Shown piece after piece: positions 44,437 through 51,164 of a stretch of DNA of 53,354 bases (position 1 is its first letter; each line of letters begins with the position of its first letter). The notes under the pieces are model-generated. The model saw nothing but the letters and a program-made list of their open reading frames with translations. It was not told where the DNA came from and did not search any database. The DNA is from Actinospica durhamensis (lineage in GTDB: Bacteria; Actinomycetota; Actinomycetes; Streptomycetales; Catenulisporaceae). The position numbers and the translations under genes are program-made. The stretch is from positions 1-53,354 of the forward strand of contig NZ_JAGSOG010000026.1 in NCBI RefSeq assembly GCF_018139695.1, given 5' to 3'.

Positions 44437-45630
44437 ATGTCGGAGCACAAGGGGACCATTCAGATCGCGGGTGCGCTGTGTGTGCAGCGGGGCACCCGTA
44501 TGCTGCAGGCGTTCACCGACGCCGTCACCGTGTCGGAGCACCAGAGGATCGACATCTTCGATCCGGACACCAACGCCGGGTACCAGCGCGCGCCCGTCAC
44601 TGCCCGGGTCCGCAAGGCGGCGCGATACTACGACGAGAAGCAGGGCCGGATGCCCAACCCGCTGCTCGTCAACGTGCGCAAGCAGGACATGGACGAGAAG
44701 CGGGTGGTCGTCGTGGTGGACACGGACCAGGCCGGCTACGAGAACGCCGTCCTGGAGGGCGGAAACTGGATAGGGACCGGGCGAATCGAGTTCAGTGCCG
44801 GTCTGGCGCTGTGGATCTACGACGGCCAGCACCGGTCGGGCGGCCTGAACCAGCTGCTGAGCGGTCAGACGGAGTACGAGGACTTCCCCGTGCCCATCAG
44901 CCTCACCCTCGGGCTCGACCCGGGCGAGGAGATGCGCGAGTTCTACGAGGTCAACACCAACGCGGCCCCCGTCAAGACCGACCTCGCCTGGCAACTGCTG
45001 ACGAAGATGGCCGAGGACGACCCCGAGCTGCGAGAGATGCTCGCGGCGGAGGACAAGGACTGGGTCACCCGCGCCTACGCCATCGTGGACGAGCTGGAGA
45101 AGCTCGACGGCCCGTGGCGCGGCCGGTTCCAGGAAGCGAACCGTCGCAAGACCAGGGGCGACGGGGTGACCATCCCCAAGCCGCAGTTTGCGCGATCCCT
45201 CAAGCCGGTGCTCGACATGCCCTCCTTCAAGCGCGCCGACGCGGCGACCGTCGCCGCCGTGCTCAACGCGTACTGGACCGGCATCAAGCAGGTCATGCCC
45301 GAGCCCTTCGAGGCGGCCCAGGACTTCGTCTTGCAGAAGGGAAACGGCGCCGTTGCACTGCACCGCGTACTGCCCCAGGTGGTCGAAGTCGTACGCAGCA
45401 ACGGCGGACGACTCGGCCAACCGGACGCCTACGCCCACGTCATGACAGAACTGCCCACCCTCGAAGGCGAGGCTGTTGACAACGACGGCCAGCGCACGAC
45501 CCGCTCGGGCGCCGACTTCTGGCGGGTGGGCTCGGTCGCCTCGGGATTCAGCGGCGACGCCGGCCGCAGGAGGCTGGGCCTGCTGATCCAAAGCCGCCTG
45601 CCCTCGCCCGCCGAGACGATCCAACTCTGA
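44437..45630 (+). CDS. DGQHR-domain (DndB-like) protein
   Basis: 397 residues with the defining motif LWIYDGQHRSGGLNQL (about residues 121-136), then EFYEVNTNAAPVKTDLAWQL, both typical of the DGQHR/DndB superfamily. DndB is the regulator of DNA phosphorothioation operons, and other DGQHR proteins occur in phage-defence and mobile-element modules; their activity is unclear but has ParB-like features. No dnd modification genes are present here. ATG at 44437 has GGCTGAG just upstream. The next gene follows after about 80 bases on the same strand and is probably in the same operon. Confidence 0.85.
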   Translation: MSEHKGTIQIAGALCVQRGTRMLQAFTDAVTVSEHQRIDIFDPDTNAGYQRAPVTARVRKAARYYDEKQGRMPNPLLVNVRKQDMDEKRVVVVVDTDQAGYENAVLEGGNWIGTGRIEFSAGLALWIYDGQHRSGGLNQLLSGQTEYEDFPVPISLTLGLDPGEEMREFYEVNTNAAPVKTDLAWQLLTKMAEDDPELREMLAAEDKDWVTRAYAIVDELEKLDGPWRGRFQEANRRKTRGDGVTIPKPQFARSLKPVLDMPSFKRADAATVAAVLNAYWTGIKQVMPEPFEAAQDFVLQKGNGAVALHRVLPQVVEVVRSNGGRLGQPDAYAHVMTELPTLEGEAVDNDGQRTTRSGADFWRVGSVASGFSGDAGRRRLGLLIQSRLPSPAETIQL

Positions 45631-45712
45631 TATGTGCGCCCGTCGCGCCTTGCGCGCGGGCCATCGAGCCCTCGATACAACAGGTTCTCTGCCAGGAGAG
45701 GTGAAGAACGTC

Positions 45713-47398
45713 ATGATCCTCAGCACCAATCCGCTCGCGCACAGGACGGTGCTCACCGTTCCGCACGCGGAGAACCCCTTCCAGGGCGTCCGCCGCATCA
45801 GTGCCAGGTGGCTCACCGGCAAGTTCGGCTCCGCCCCGTCTGCCTCAGGCCATCACCGCCTCGACGAGGTATCGGTCCTGACCAACCAGGCGTCCTACCT
45901 GACAAGCGGCGCTGAGCATGCGATACGCCTTCAGCTGCGCGAGGACAAGGCCGAGGCCACCTGGCGCACCACCATCACCGCCGTTGCCGCCGACGACACC
46001 TCCGCGCTGCTCTCGGTGAGCCTGGAGGTGTTTCCCAACGGCAGCACCCCACTGCCGTCCGCACGGCCGCGCTTGGTATGCGACCTGGTCCAGGAGTTCA
46101 AGCCGGTCGACGGCCCCGCGCCGTTGGCCCTCAAGGCTCACGACACGGGCTCCGAAGGCGTCGACGCGCTGATAGACGTGCTGTGCGACCCCGCCCGGCG
46201 CATGCCGGTTATCGTGGCGGCCCAGCCGCTGCGTCCCAATCCACTGTGGTCACAGCGCATCGGCGCGGTGATGCGAGACTGCGCCGGGGCGGCCTCGCTG
46301 TACCTGCTTACCGACGCCGAGACCGTCGACGCGTTCCGCGCCGCGATCGGTGAGCACCACCGGGTTGCGCCCGGCTCGGTACGGACCTTCCTGCCCGAGG
46401 TCGACCCGGCGTGGCCGGACGACGCGCCACGCCACCGATTCCTGACCGTGGCCCGGCTCGGCGACCCTCAGGACCACGCTTGGCGAGGACTCGCCCGCAC
46501 CGTCCAACGGCTATCCACCGAAGCCCCGCTGCCAGACGCCCTGCGCTCCCTCTCCTTCCCCGACGACGACGGCCATCGGCGCCGCGAAGAACGGCAGGCC
46601 GCACTCGCCGCTGCCCGGCCCACCGGCGAACTGGCGAAAATGCGCACCGACGTCGAAGAGCTCAGGGCCCTGCTTGCCCAGGCAGACGAGGAGCTCAAGG
46701 AAGCCTCGCGCACCGCCGACCTTTCCACACGCACCATCTCCTCCCTGGAAGATCAGCTCCACGCGGCCGCCGCCCGAGCGGACGAGGACATGGAGGAGGC
46801 GCTGCGCGCTCTCGACGATGTGGAGAGGGCACGGGCCGAGGCGAACACGCTCCGGCGCCGGCTTCGCGAAGCGGGCCGCTACGAGGACGCCGTACTCGTC
46901 GAGCAACCCTCTGGCACACCGGACTCCTTCGAAGAGCTCTGGGACCGGCTGGACGCCTTCGAGGGGATCCTGGTCACGGCCGACAAGGGCAAAGCCCTCC
47001 AACTGGACGAGGCGGAACGGGCCCGCGTGTGGACGGCCAAGGCATGGAACGCCCTCCGCGCGCTCGACTCCTACGCCGACGCGGCGAAGGAGGGCTTCAA
47101 CGGCGGCTTCCACCAGTACTGCACGGCAGGCCGGCCAGGATCGGTGACCTGGCCGCTCAAACAACTGGCGACCGCCGAGTCCGAATCCACGATGAACAAG
47201 TGGGGCACGGAACGGCTCTTCACCGTCCCCTCAGAGATAGACCCCTCAGAACGCAAGGAGATGCAGGCCCACCTGAAGCTCGATTCCAAGGGCAGCGCCT
47301 CGCCCAGGGTCTACTTCCTGGATGACACCAAGGGCCCGACCGGTCGCGTGATCGTGGGCTACATCGGCACTCACCTCACCAACACGAAAACCAACTGA
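45713..47398 (+). CDS. Coiled-coil protein of unknown function, partner of the DGQHR gene
   Basis: 561 residues. The N-terminal half is globular (HRLDEVSVLTNQASYL, ATWRTTITAVAADD, MPVIVAAQPLRP). A coiled coil spans about residues 270-385 (MRTDVEELRALLAQADEEL, EEALRALDDVERARAEANTL). A C-terminal domain has DSYADAAKEGFNGGFHQY and ends with APRVYF-like SPRVYFLDD and GRVIVGYIGTHL, a two-strand ending that resembles RelE/HigB-type toxins or other compact folds. ATG 45713 is preceded by CAGGAGAGG at a long distance; GTG 45701 is an alternative. I do not recognise the family. It lies last in the transposon, 114 bases before the right repeat. Confidence 0.75.
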   Translation: MILSTNPLAHRTVLTVPHAENPFQGVRRISARWLTGKFGSAPSASGHHRLDEVSVLTNQASYLTSGAEHAIRLQLREDKAEATWRTTITAVAADDTSALLSVSLEVFPNGSTPLPSARPRLVCDLVQEFKPVDGPAPLALKAHDTGSEGVDALIDVLCDPARRMPVIVAAQPLRPNPLWSQRIGAVMRDCAGAASLYLLTDAETVDAFRAAIGEHHRVAPGSVRTFLPEVDPAWPDDAPRHRFLTVARLGDPQDHAWRGLARTVQRLSTEAPLPDALRSLSFPDDDGHRRREERQAALAAARPTGELAKMRTDVEELRALLAQADEELKEASRTADLSTRTISSLEDQLHAAAARADEDMEEALRALDDVERARAEANTLRRRLREAGRYEDAVLVEQPSGTPDSFEELWDRLDAFEGILVTADKGKALQLDEAERARVWTAKAWNALRALDSYADAAKEGFNGGFHQYCTAGRPGSVTWPLKQLATAESESTMNKWGTERLFTVPSEIDPSERKEMQAHLKLDSKGSASPRVYFLDDTKGPTGRVIVGYIGTHLTNTKTN

Positions 47399-47512
47399 GC
47401 ACACCAGCGGCCGCGGCGTCCCGCCGTCCGCCCGGTAGACCCGACGCGATGTCGGAATCCTGGGGCACCCACTGCCGTTAGCCGTCTCTACGGCTCACCA
47501 GCAGCGCGGATC

Positions 47513-47550
47513 CTTAGCGTTCAATTTCGCAGCGATCGTCCCCGGACCCC
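47513..47550. repeat. Tn3 right terminal inverted repeat, 38 bases
   Basis: Starts CTTAGCGTTCAATTTCGC and ends in CCCC; exact reverse complement of 33932-33969. The preceding 114 bases (47399-47512) hold no gene. Confidence 0.95.
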
Positions 47551-47555
47551 GTCTT
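47551..47555. repeat. Right target-site duplication of the Tn3 element
   Basis: GTCTT, identical to 33927-33931 and in the same orientation, directly after the right inverted repeat. Confidence 0.9.
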
Positions 47556-47855
47556 TGTCCTTCGCCGCGGTGCGTTCGAGTTCACGGTGGATGTGCAGGT
47601 CGTAGAGGTTGCTTCCCAGCTCGATCAGCGCTTCCTTCTTGTGTCCTTCGTACGCGCCGGAGATCTTGATGGGCTGGCCGACCAGGGGATGGCCCTCGCC
47701 GTAGTCGATCCGATGCTTTCGAGCTCGAACGCCGCTTTGTCGAACGGCGCGGCCGTGCGCGCATCGCCGGGCACCGCGAGCGGAAAGTAGTGGGCGGCGA
47801 GCGCCAGCGCACAGAACACTGCGGTCTGCCTGACCGGCATCTCCTGATCGCTCAT
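47551..47855 (-). pseudogene. pPIWI-RE island helicase, 5' fragment with frameshift
   Basis: ATG at 47855 overlaps the REase stop as ATGA. The frame reads MSDQEMPVRQTAVFCALALA and AAPFDKAAFELESI. Near 47705 the coding signal shifts to another frame: DYGEGHPLVGQPIKISGAYE, then ALIELGSNLYDLHIHRELER up to the transposon. Joined to 33147-33931 with one GTCTT removed, the total is 1,085 bases, not a multiple of three, in agreement with one frameshift or deletion junction. The joined protein of about 361 codons shows no Walker A or DEAH-type box, so the first ATPase domain of the DinG-type helicase seems to be missing. The gene is inactive as it stands. Confidence 0.7.
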
Positions 47856-49135
47856 GCCCAGCCCACCCCCGAGCGCTCGCACGCCATCACCGCGAAGTCC
47901 GTCGCCGTGGCGACCTTCACCCCGTATTTGCCGCACACACCGGACAACAGCGGCACCTGGCCGCCGCGGTAGTCGGGCACCACGAGCCACTCCGCTCCGC
48001 CAGCGTCCCCCGCCTGGGCGTGAACGAGTTCGCCGAGCGTCGCGGCGGAGGTGTAGTCCTTCACATCCACCTTCAGCAGCTCCTTCTTCCTGCCTCTGGA
48101 CCCGACCTCGACGAGCAGGTCGTAGGTGTCGAGCACGGGCCACAGATGCACGACGAGTCCGCGCTCGACCAGGGCGTCGTAGAGGGCGAGCTCGGGGATG
48201 CCGGGCACTGTCGTGTAGCGCCAGATCCCGCGGGCCACGGCCTTGTGATGCGCGGCGGGCAGCGCCTGCGGGACCGCGCTCAGATCGGGATGCAGAACCG
48301 CGTCGCGTGGCGCGAGCCCTTCGAATCCGCGCTCAGGCACCAGGTGCGGGGCACCAGGACCGGATCCGGGCTGGAACAGGTAGGCCGCGCCCATGTGCGC
48401 ATGCGGGGCGTGCCAGCACACGGCCCGTCCGATCAGCGCCCCGGCGGCGTTCGGCCGCAGGCTCAGGCGCATCGGCCAGGCGCATACCGGGCACGGATAC
48501 CACCATCCTTCGTACACGGACGCGTAGGGGATGTCCTGGTACATGTCCACGATCAGCGGCGGAAGCCGAAGCTCGCACAGGTCGGCCACCGCCCCGGCCG
48601 GATGCCGGATCAAGTCGCTGCGCCCATTCTCGTATATCGCCTGGTCCCCCTGCCGGCGCAGCAGCGTGAAAGCGATCTCCTGCTCGATCTCGGACTGGAG
48701 CTCGGCCTCGGTGACCGTGCCGGCCCTCTTCCCGAGCTTGCGCAACGCATGCAGCAGCATCCGCTGCTCGAGATCGAGGTCGAACACGTCCTCGCTGACG
48801 CGCCCCTCAGTGTCGATCACGGTCAGGCCGCGCATGTCGAGCGGGTCGATACCGACAGGAAGCAGCGCCGCGAGATCTTGCCTGAGGGCGCGTCTGAAGT
48901 CCCCGAACGACAGCGGTGCGAGCGGACCGCGGGCACCGAGCAGCAAGCCGTGGCATTCCATCAGGGTTTTCAGGCGCGTTTCAGGAGCAAGGCCCGGGGC
49001 GGTGGCCGCCTGCGCGGCTCGCAGAGCAGCGCTGGTGACCATGAGACGGACACCCGCCTCCTCCATCGGCCGAGGCGCGCCCTCGTCATCGGTGAGGCTC
49101 GTCACACCACCGAGCGTAGGGTCTCGTACCGACAC
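47852..49135 (-). CDS. pPIWI-RE island REase-like protein
   Basis: 427 residues. The C-terminal third has a restriction-nuclease core: LDTYDLLVEVGSRGRKKELL then KVDVKDYTS (Asp and D/ExK positions), and VVPDYRGGQVPLLSG. The middle has a Cys/His cluster (WWYPCPVCAWPM, VCWHAPHAHMG) that may bind zinc. The N-terminal helical region includes FGDFRRALRQDLAALLP. This fits the REase partner of the pPIWI-RE protein in the described three-gene islands. Gene order REase, helicase, pPIWI-RE with ATGA and GTGA overlaps is intact apart from the transposon. GTG 49105, and GTG 49051 behind GGAGGAGG, are alternative starts. Confidence 0.8.
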   Translation of the reverse strand: MSVRDPTLGGVTSLTDDEGAPRPMEEAGVRLMVTSAALRAAQAATAPGLAPETRLKTLMECHGLLLGARGPLAPLSFGDFRRALRQDLAALLPVGIDPLDMRGLTVIDTEGRVSEDVFDLDLEQRMLLHALRKLGKRAGTVTEAELQSEIEQEIAFTLLRRQGDQAIYENGRSDLIRHPAGAVADLCELRLPPLIVDMYQDIPYASVYEGWWYPCPVCAWPMRLSLRPNAAGALIGRAVCWHAPHAHMGAAYLFQPGSGPGAPHLVPERGFEGLAPRDAVLHPDLSAVPQALPAAHHKAVARGIWRYTTVPGIPELALYDALVERGLVVHLWPVLDTYDLLVEVGSRGRKKELLKVDVKDYTSAATLGELVHAQAGDAGGAEWLVVPDYRGGQVPLLSGVCGKYGVKVATATDFAVMACERSGVGWA

Positions 49136-49164
49136 CGGTGGCCGGAATGCGGAAATCCGACGCG

Positions 49165-50469
49165 CTAGGGCGAATCACCGCACTGGTGAGCGCCAGGAGC
49201 CCACCCGAGTGCCGGTACTTCTACGTGGGGGTAGAGCTCCTGGTAGGCCGGTAGATACTCCACCACGTGCCGCCGACCGAGGGGAGTCAGGCACCAGCGA
49301 TACTCGAGGACATGTGATCCGTCTTCCGCCTTGACCGGCACCGAATCGATAAGGCCCCGGCTCGGACGGCGACCGGCCCGGCCGCTGTAACCGACTCCGA
49401 TATAGAACAGCGACCTGCCGGCCAGCGCGTCGTCGTCTAGGCCTTCCGGCTCCGCAGCCGCGACGCGCACCACGACCCGCCACAGCCACTCGGACAGCAG
49501 ATGCTCAGGCGGCCCCGGATCCCGCGGCTCGCCGAGTCCCGCGCGCGCAGCGGCACGTCCGGTCCGAGTGATCTCAACCAGGACGCGCTCGACCTCGCCG
49601 ACGCCGGCCACCTCCACGCTATCCTCGGTGATCTTCACCAGGCCGCGGCGGGCGAGCGCGTGCACCGTGGCCCCGGCGCCGGGATCGTGCACGCCGCGCC
49701 GCCGAAGCCGCTCCTGCAGCCGCGTGTACCCGACCACGCTCGCCGGGGCGCCGAGCGTGAGTGGCAGTTTGCGCCATCGGGCCGCGCGCGGCACCGGCAG
49801 ATGCTGGGCCCGGCGCATCCACATCTCCGTCTCGGTCATCCGATCGTCGCGCATGATCTCACCGAGGTAGATCTGCTGGCGATCGTTGAGCGACTGCCAC
49901 ATGTCGATCGCGGTCTTCGCCGGTGTGTCGGCGCGTCGCCCAGGCAGCGCCGGCGCGGGCTCGTCCGGCCTGATGCGCAGCCATGCGTCCAGCACCATGC
50001 GTACGGGTACGCCGAATGCCGTGGCGAGCGCGCCGACCAGCCGCCCCGTTGTCTCCGGCTCGTCCCAATGCCGGCCGCGCACTGAGTGGCCCTGTTCGAG
50101 AGCTGAGAGCTTGACCGTGCTCACGCCCAACTTGCGGCCTACAGGGGTGGCGCGGAGCAGTTCGACCGTCCTCTCGAGGGTGAGCCCCGCCGCGTATCGC
50201 AGGTCAACCAGCGTCTCGCTCCCGCGCCGCGTCCCGGTGAGCAGGTCGAGATCGCAGCCGAGAGCAGCCGCCAGCCGCTCCAGCCGCGCCGGTGTCGGTG
50301 TGTGTCGTCCCTCCTCGTAGAAGAAGACCATGCGGGTCGATACGCCGCATCGGGCGGCAAGCTCCGCACGCGAGATGCCCAGCTCGGCTCGCCGGGCCTT
50401 GAGCCGGTCCGGATCTATGGCGCGCAAGGGCGAGGGCACACGACCATTCAAGTTGAATGAAGACTTCAT
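49165..50469 (-). CDS. XRE-family transcriptional regulator with two HTH segments
   Basis: 434 residues. The first helix-turn-helix lies at about residues 22-76 (LKARRAELGISRAELAARCG, MVFFYEEGRHTPTPARLERL). A second HTH-like segment at about 88-135 contains YAAGLTLERTVELLRATPVG and STVKLSALEQG. A longer C-terminal part with a winged-helix-like VHALARRGLVKITEDSVEVA follows. It is 29 bases upstream of the REase gene on the same strand and probably controls the island. Its ATG at 50469 lies inside a palindrome pair that could be its own operator. Confidence 0.82.
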   Translation of the reverse strand: MKSSFNLNGRVPSPLRAIDPDRLKARRAELGISRAELAARCGVSTRMVFFYEEGRHTPTPARLERLAAALGCDLDLLTGTRRGSETLVDLRYAAGLTLERTVELLRATPVGRKLGVSTVKLSALEQGHSVRGRHWDEPETTGRLVGALATAFGVPVRMVLDAWLRIRPDEPAPALPGRRADTPAKTAIDMWQSLNDRQQIYLGEIMRDDRMTETEMWMRRAQHLPVPRAARWRKLPLTLGAPASVVGYTRLQERLRRRGVHDPGAGATVHALARRGLVKITEDSVEVAGVGEVERVLVEITRTGRAAARAGLGEPRDPGPPEHLLSEWLWRVVVRVAAAEPEGLDDDALAGRSLFYIGVGYSGRAGRRPSRGLIDSVPVKAEDGSHVLEYRWCLTPLGRRHVVEYLPAYQELYPHVEVPALGWAPGAHQCGDSP

Positions 50470-50470
50470 T
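50446..50470. promoter_or_regulatory. Two overlapping palindromes at the XRE start codon
   Basis: ATTCAAGTTGAAT (50446-50458, arms of 6 around one base) overlaps AATGAAGACTTCATT (50456-50470, arms of 7 around one base). The minus-strand ATG (50467-50469) is inside the second. This placement suits an autoregulatory operator that blocks initiation or an attenuating hairpin. Confidence 0.5.
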
Positions 50471-50473
50471 TCA

Positions 50474-50750
50474 AGCAGGTAGCGGAAGAAGCGCTCGACT
50501 TTGATTGGGATCGTGCCTTTGATCCGGCGTCGATGCAGGTAGGCGCGGTTGGCCCGGCAGGCGTCGGCCCTCTGTCCGCCAAGACCCGATCGGCCTGGTG
50601 TGCGGTCGTCCGAGCCCGAGCTGTGGAGCGCGGATACGTTCGAGCACGGCGATGAGCTGCGAACTGTCCCCGCGCTGGCCGCCCGTCAGCAGCAAGGACA
50701 TCAGCTTGCGGTTCTGCTCGCACGCGACGTGCAGTTTCGTCGCTGACGCG
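50474..50750 (-). pseudogene. IS5-like transposase remnant
   Basis: Minus-strand pieces in different frames match IS5-type actinobacterial transposases: ATKLHVACEQNRKLMSLLLT and GGQRGDSSQLIAVLERIR (50746 to about 50640), then ACRANRAYLHRRRIKGTIPI (about 50555-50490). At least one frameshift separates them, and both the N-terminal third and C-terminus are gone. No inverted repeats were found. It abuts the upstream side of the XRE gene. Confidence 0.7.
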
Positions 50751-50754
50751 CCTC

Positions 50755-50940
50755 TCGGCCGTCATCGCGTTCTCGGCCACGCTCTTCACGGGCGGCACCG
50801 CGACCGCGGCGCCCGCAACGGCCACCGCAGCCGCCGCCCCCACGCCCTGTCCCCTCGTCACCTGCACGGTATTGGCCACGCAGATGGCGAACTGGCTCTC
50901 ACTCCAGGCCGAGCAATCCTTCGCCACCCGGGAACCGGCC
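50755..50940 (+). pseudogene. Signal-peptide-like fragment of a secreted protein
   Basis: The plus strand reads AVIAFSATLFTGGTATAAPA, a typical hydrophobic signal peptide with an Ala-x-Ala cleavage site, followed by CPLVTCTVLATQMANWLS. There is no start codon in frame because the IS5-like remnant lies directly upstream, and the reading becomes shadow-like after about 50940. Probably a broken secreted-protein gene. Confidence 0.35.
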
Positions 50941-50988
50941 CAATCCCCGCGCCCGATGCGAGTGCACGCCCGCGGCCGGTACCGAGCC

Positions 50989-51159
50989 CTATCCGGCGCC
51001 GGTTTGGCGCATGGCCTGCGTGCGCTTGCGGATTGCAGACACGGCCTCGACTCCGAGAGCAGGATTCTCCGCGCACGCCAAGAAGCGCTCCAGTGCGCTG
51101 GCACTGCCGACCTCGTCCAGCGCTGTAACTATGTGTTCGATCACGTCCCGGCGATGCAT
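50989..51159 (-). CDS. Small protein downstream of the NACHT fragment
   Basis: 56 residues from ATG 51159: MHRRDVIEHIVTALDEV, LERFLACAENPALGVEAVSA. It lies five bases after the NACHT stop on the same strand, with a weak ribosome site. The helical, acidic-basic pattern looks like a real small protein or the start of a truncated one. An overlapping plus-strand frame (50872-51174) is judged to be its shadow. Not recognised. Confidence 0.4.
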   Translation of the reverse strand: MHRRDVIEHIVTALDEVGSASALERFLACAENPALGVEAVSAIRKRTQAMRQTGAG

Positions 51160-51164
51160 TCTTG

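Larger units (their letters stand above)
33932..47550. mobile_element. Tn3-family transposon, 13,619 bases
   Basis: It is bounded by perfect 38-base inverted repeats starting GGGGTCCGGGGACG and ending GCTAAG, with a GTCTT duplication outside both ends. It carries tnpA, a serine resolvase, a palindrome-rich region between resolvase and cargo, a six-gene metabolic-looking module and a DGQHR plus coiled-coil module. It is inserted in the helicase gene of a pPIWI-RE island. All its own genes look intact. Confidence 0.95.

Noticed and set aside
47625-48143. 172-codon minus-strand frame starting inside the REase gene
   Set aside because: Its first half is an out-of-frame reading of the REase gene; only the part from ATG 47855 is meaningful, as the helicase 5' fragment.
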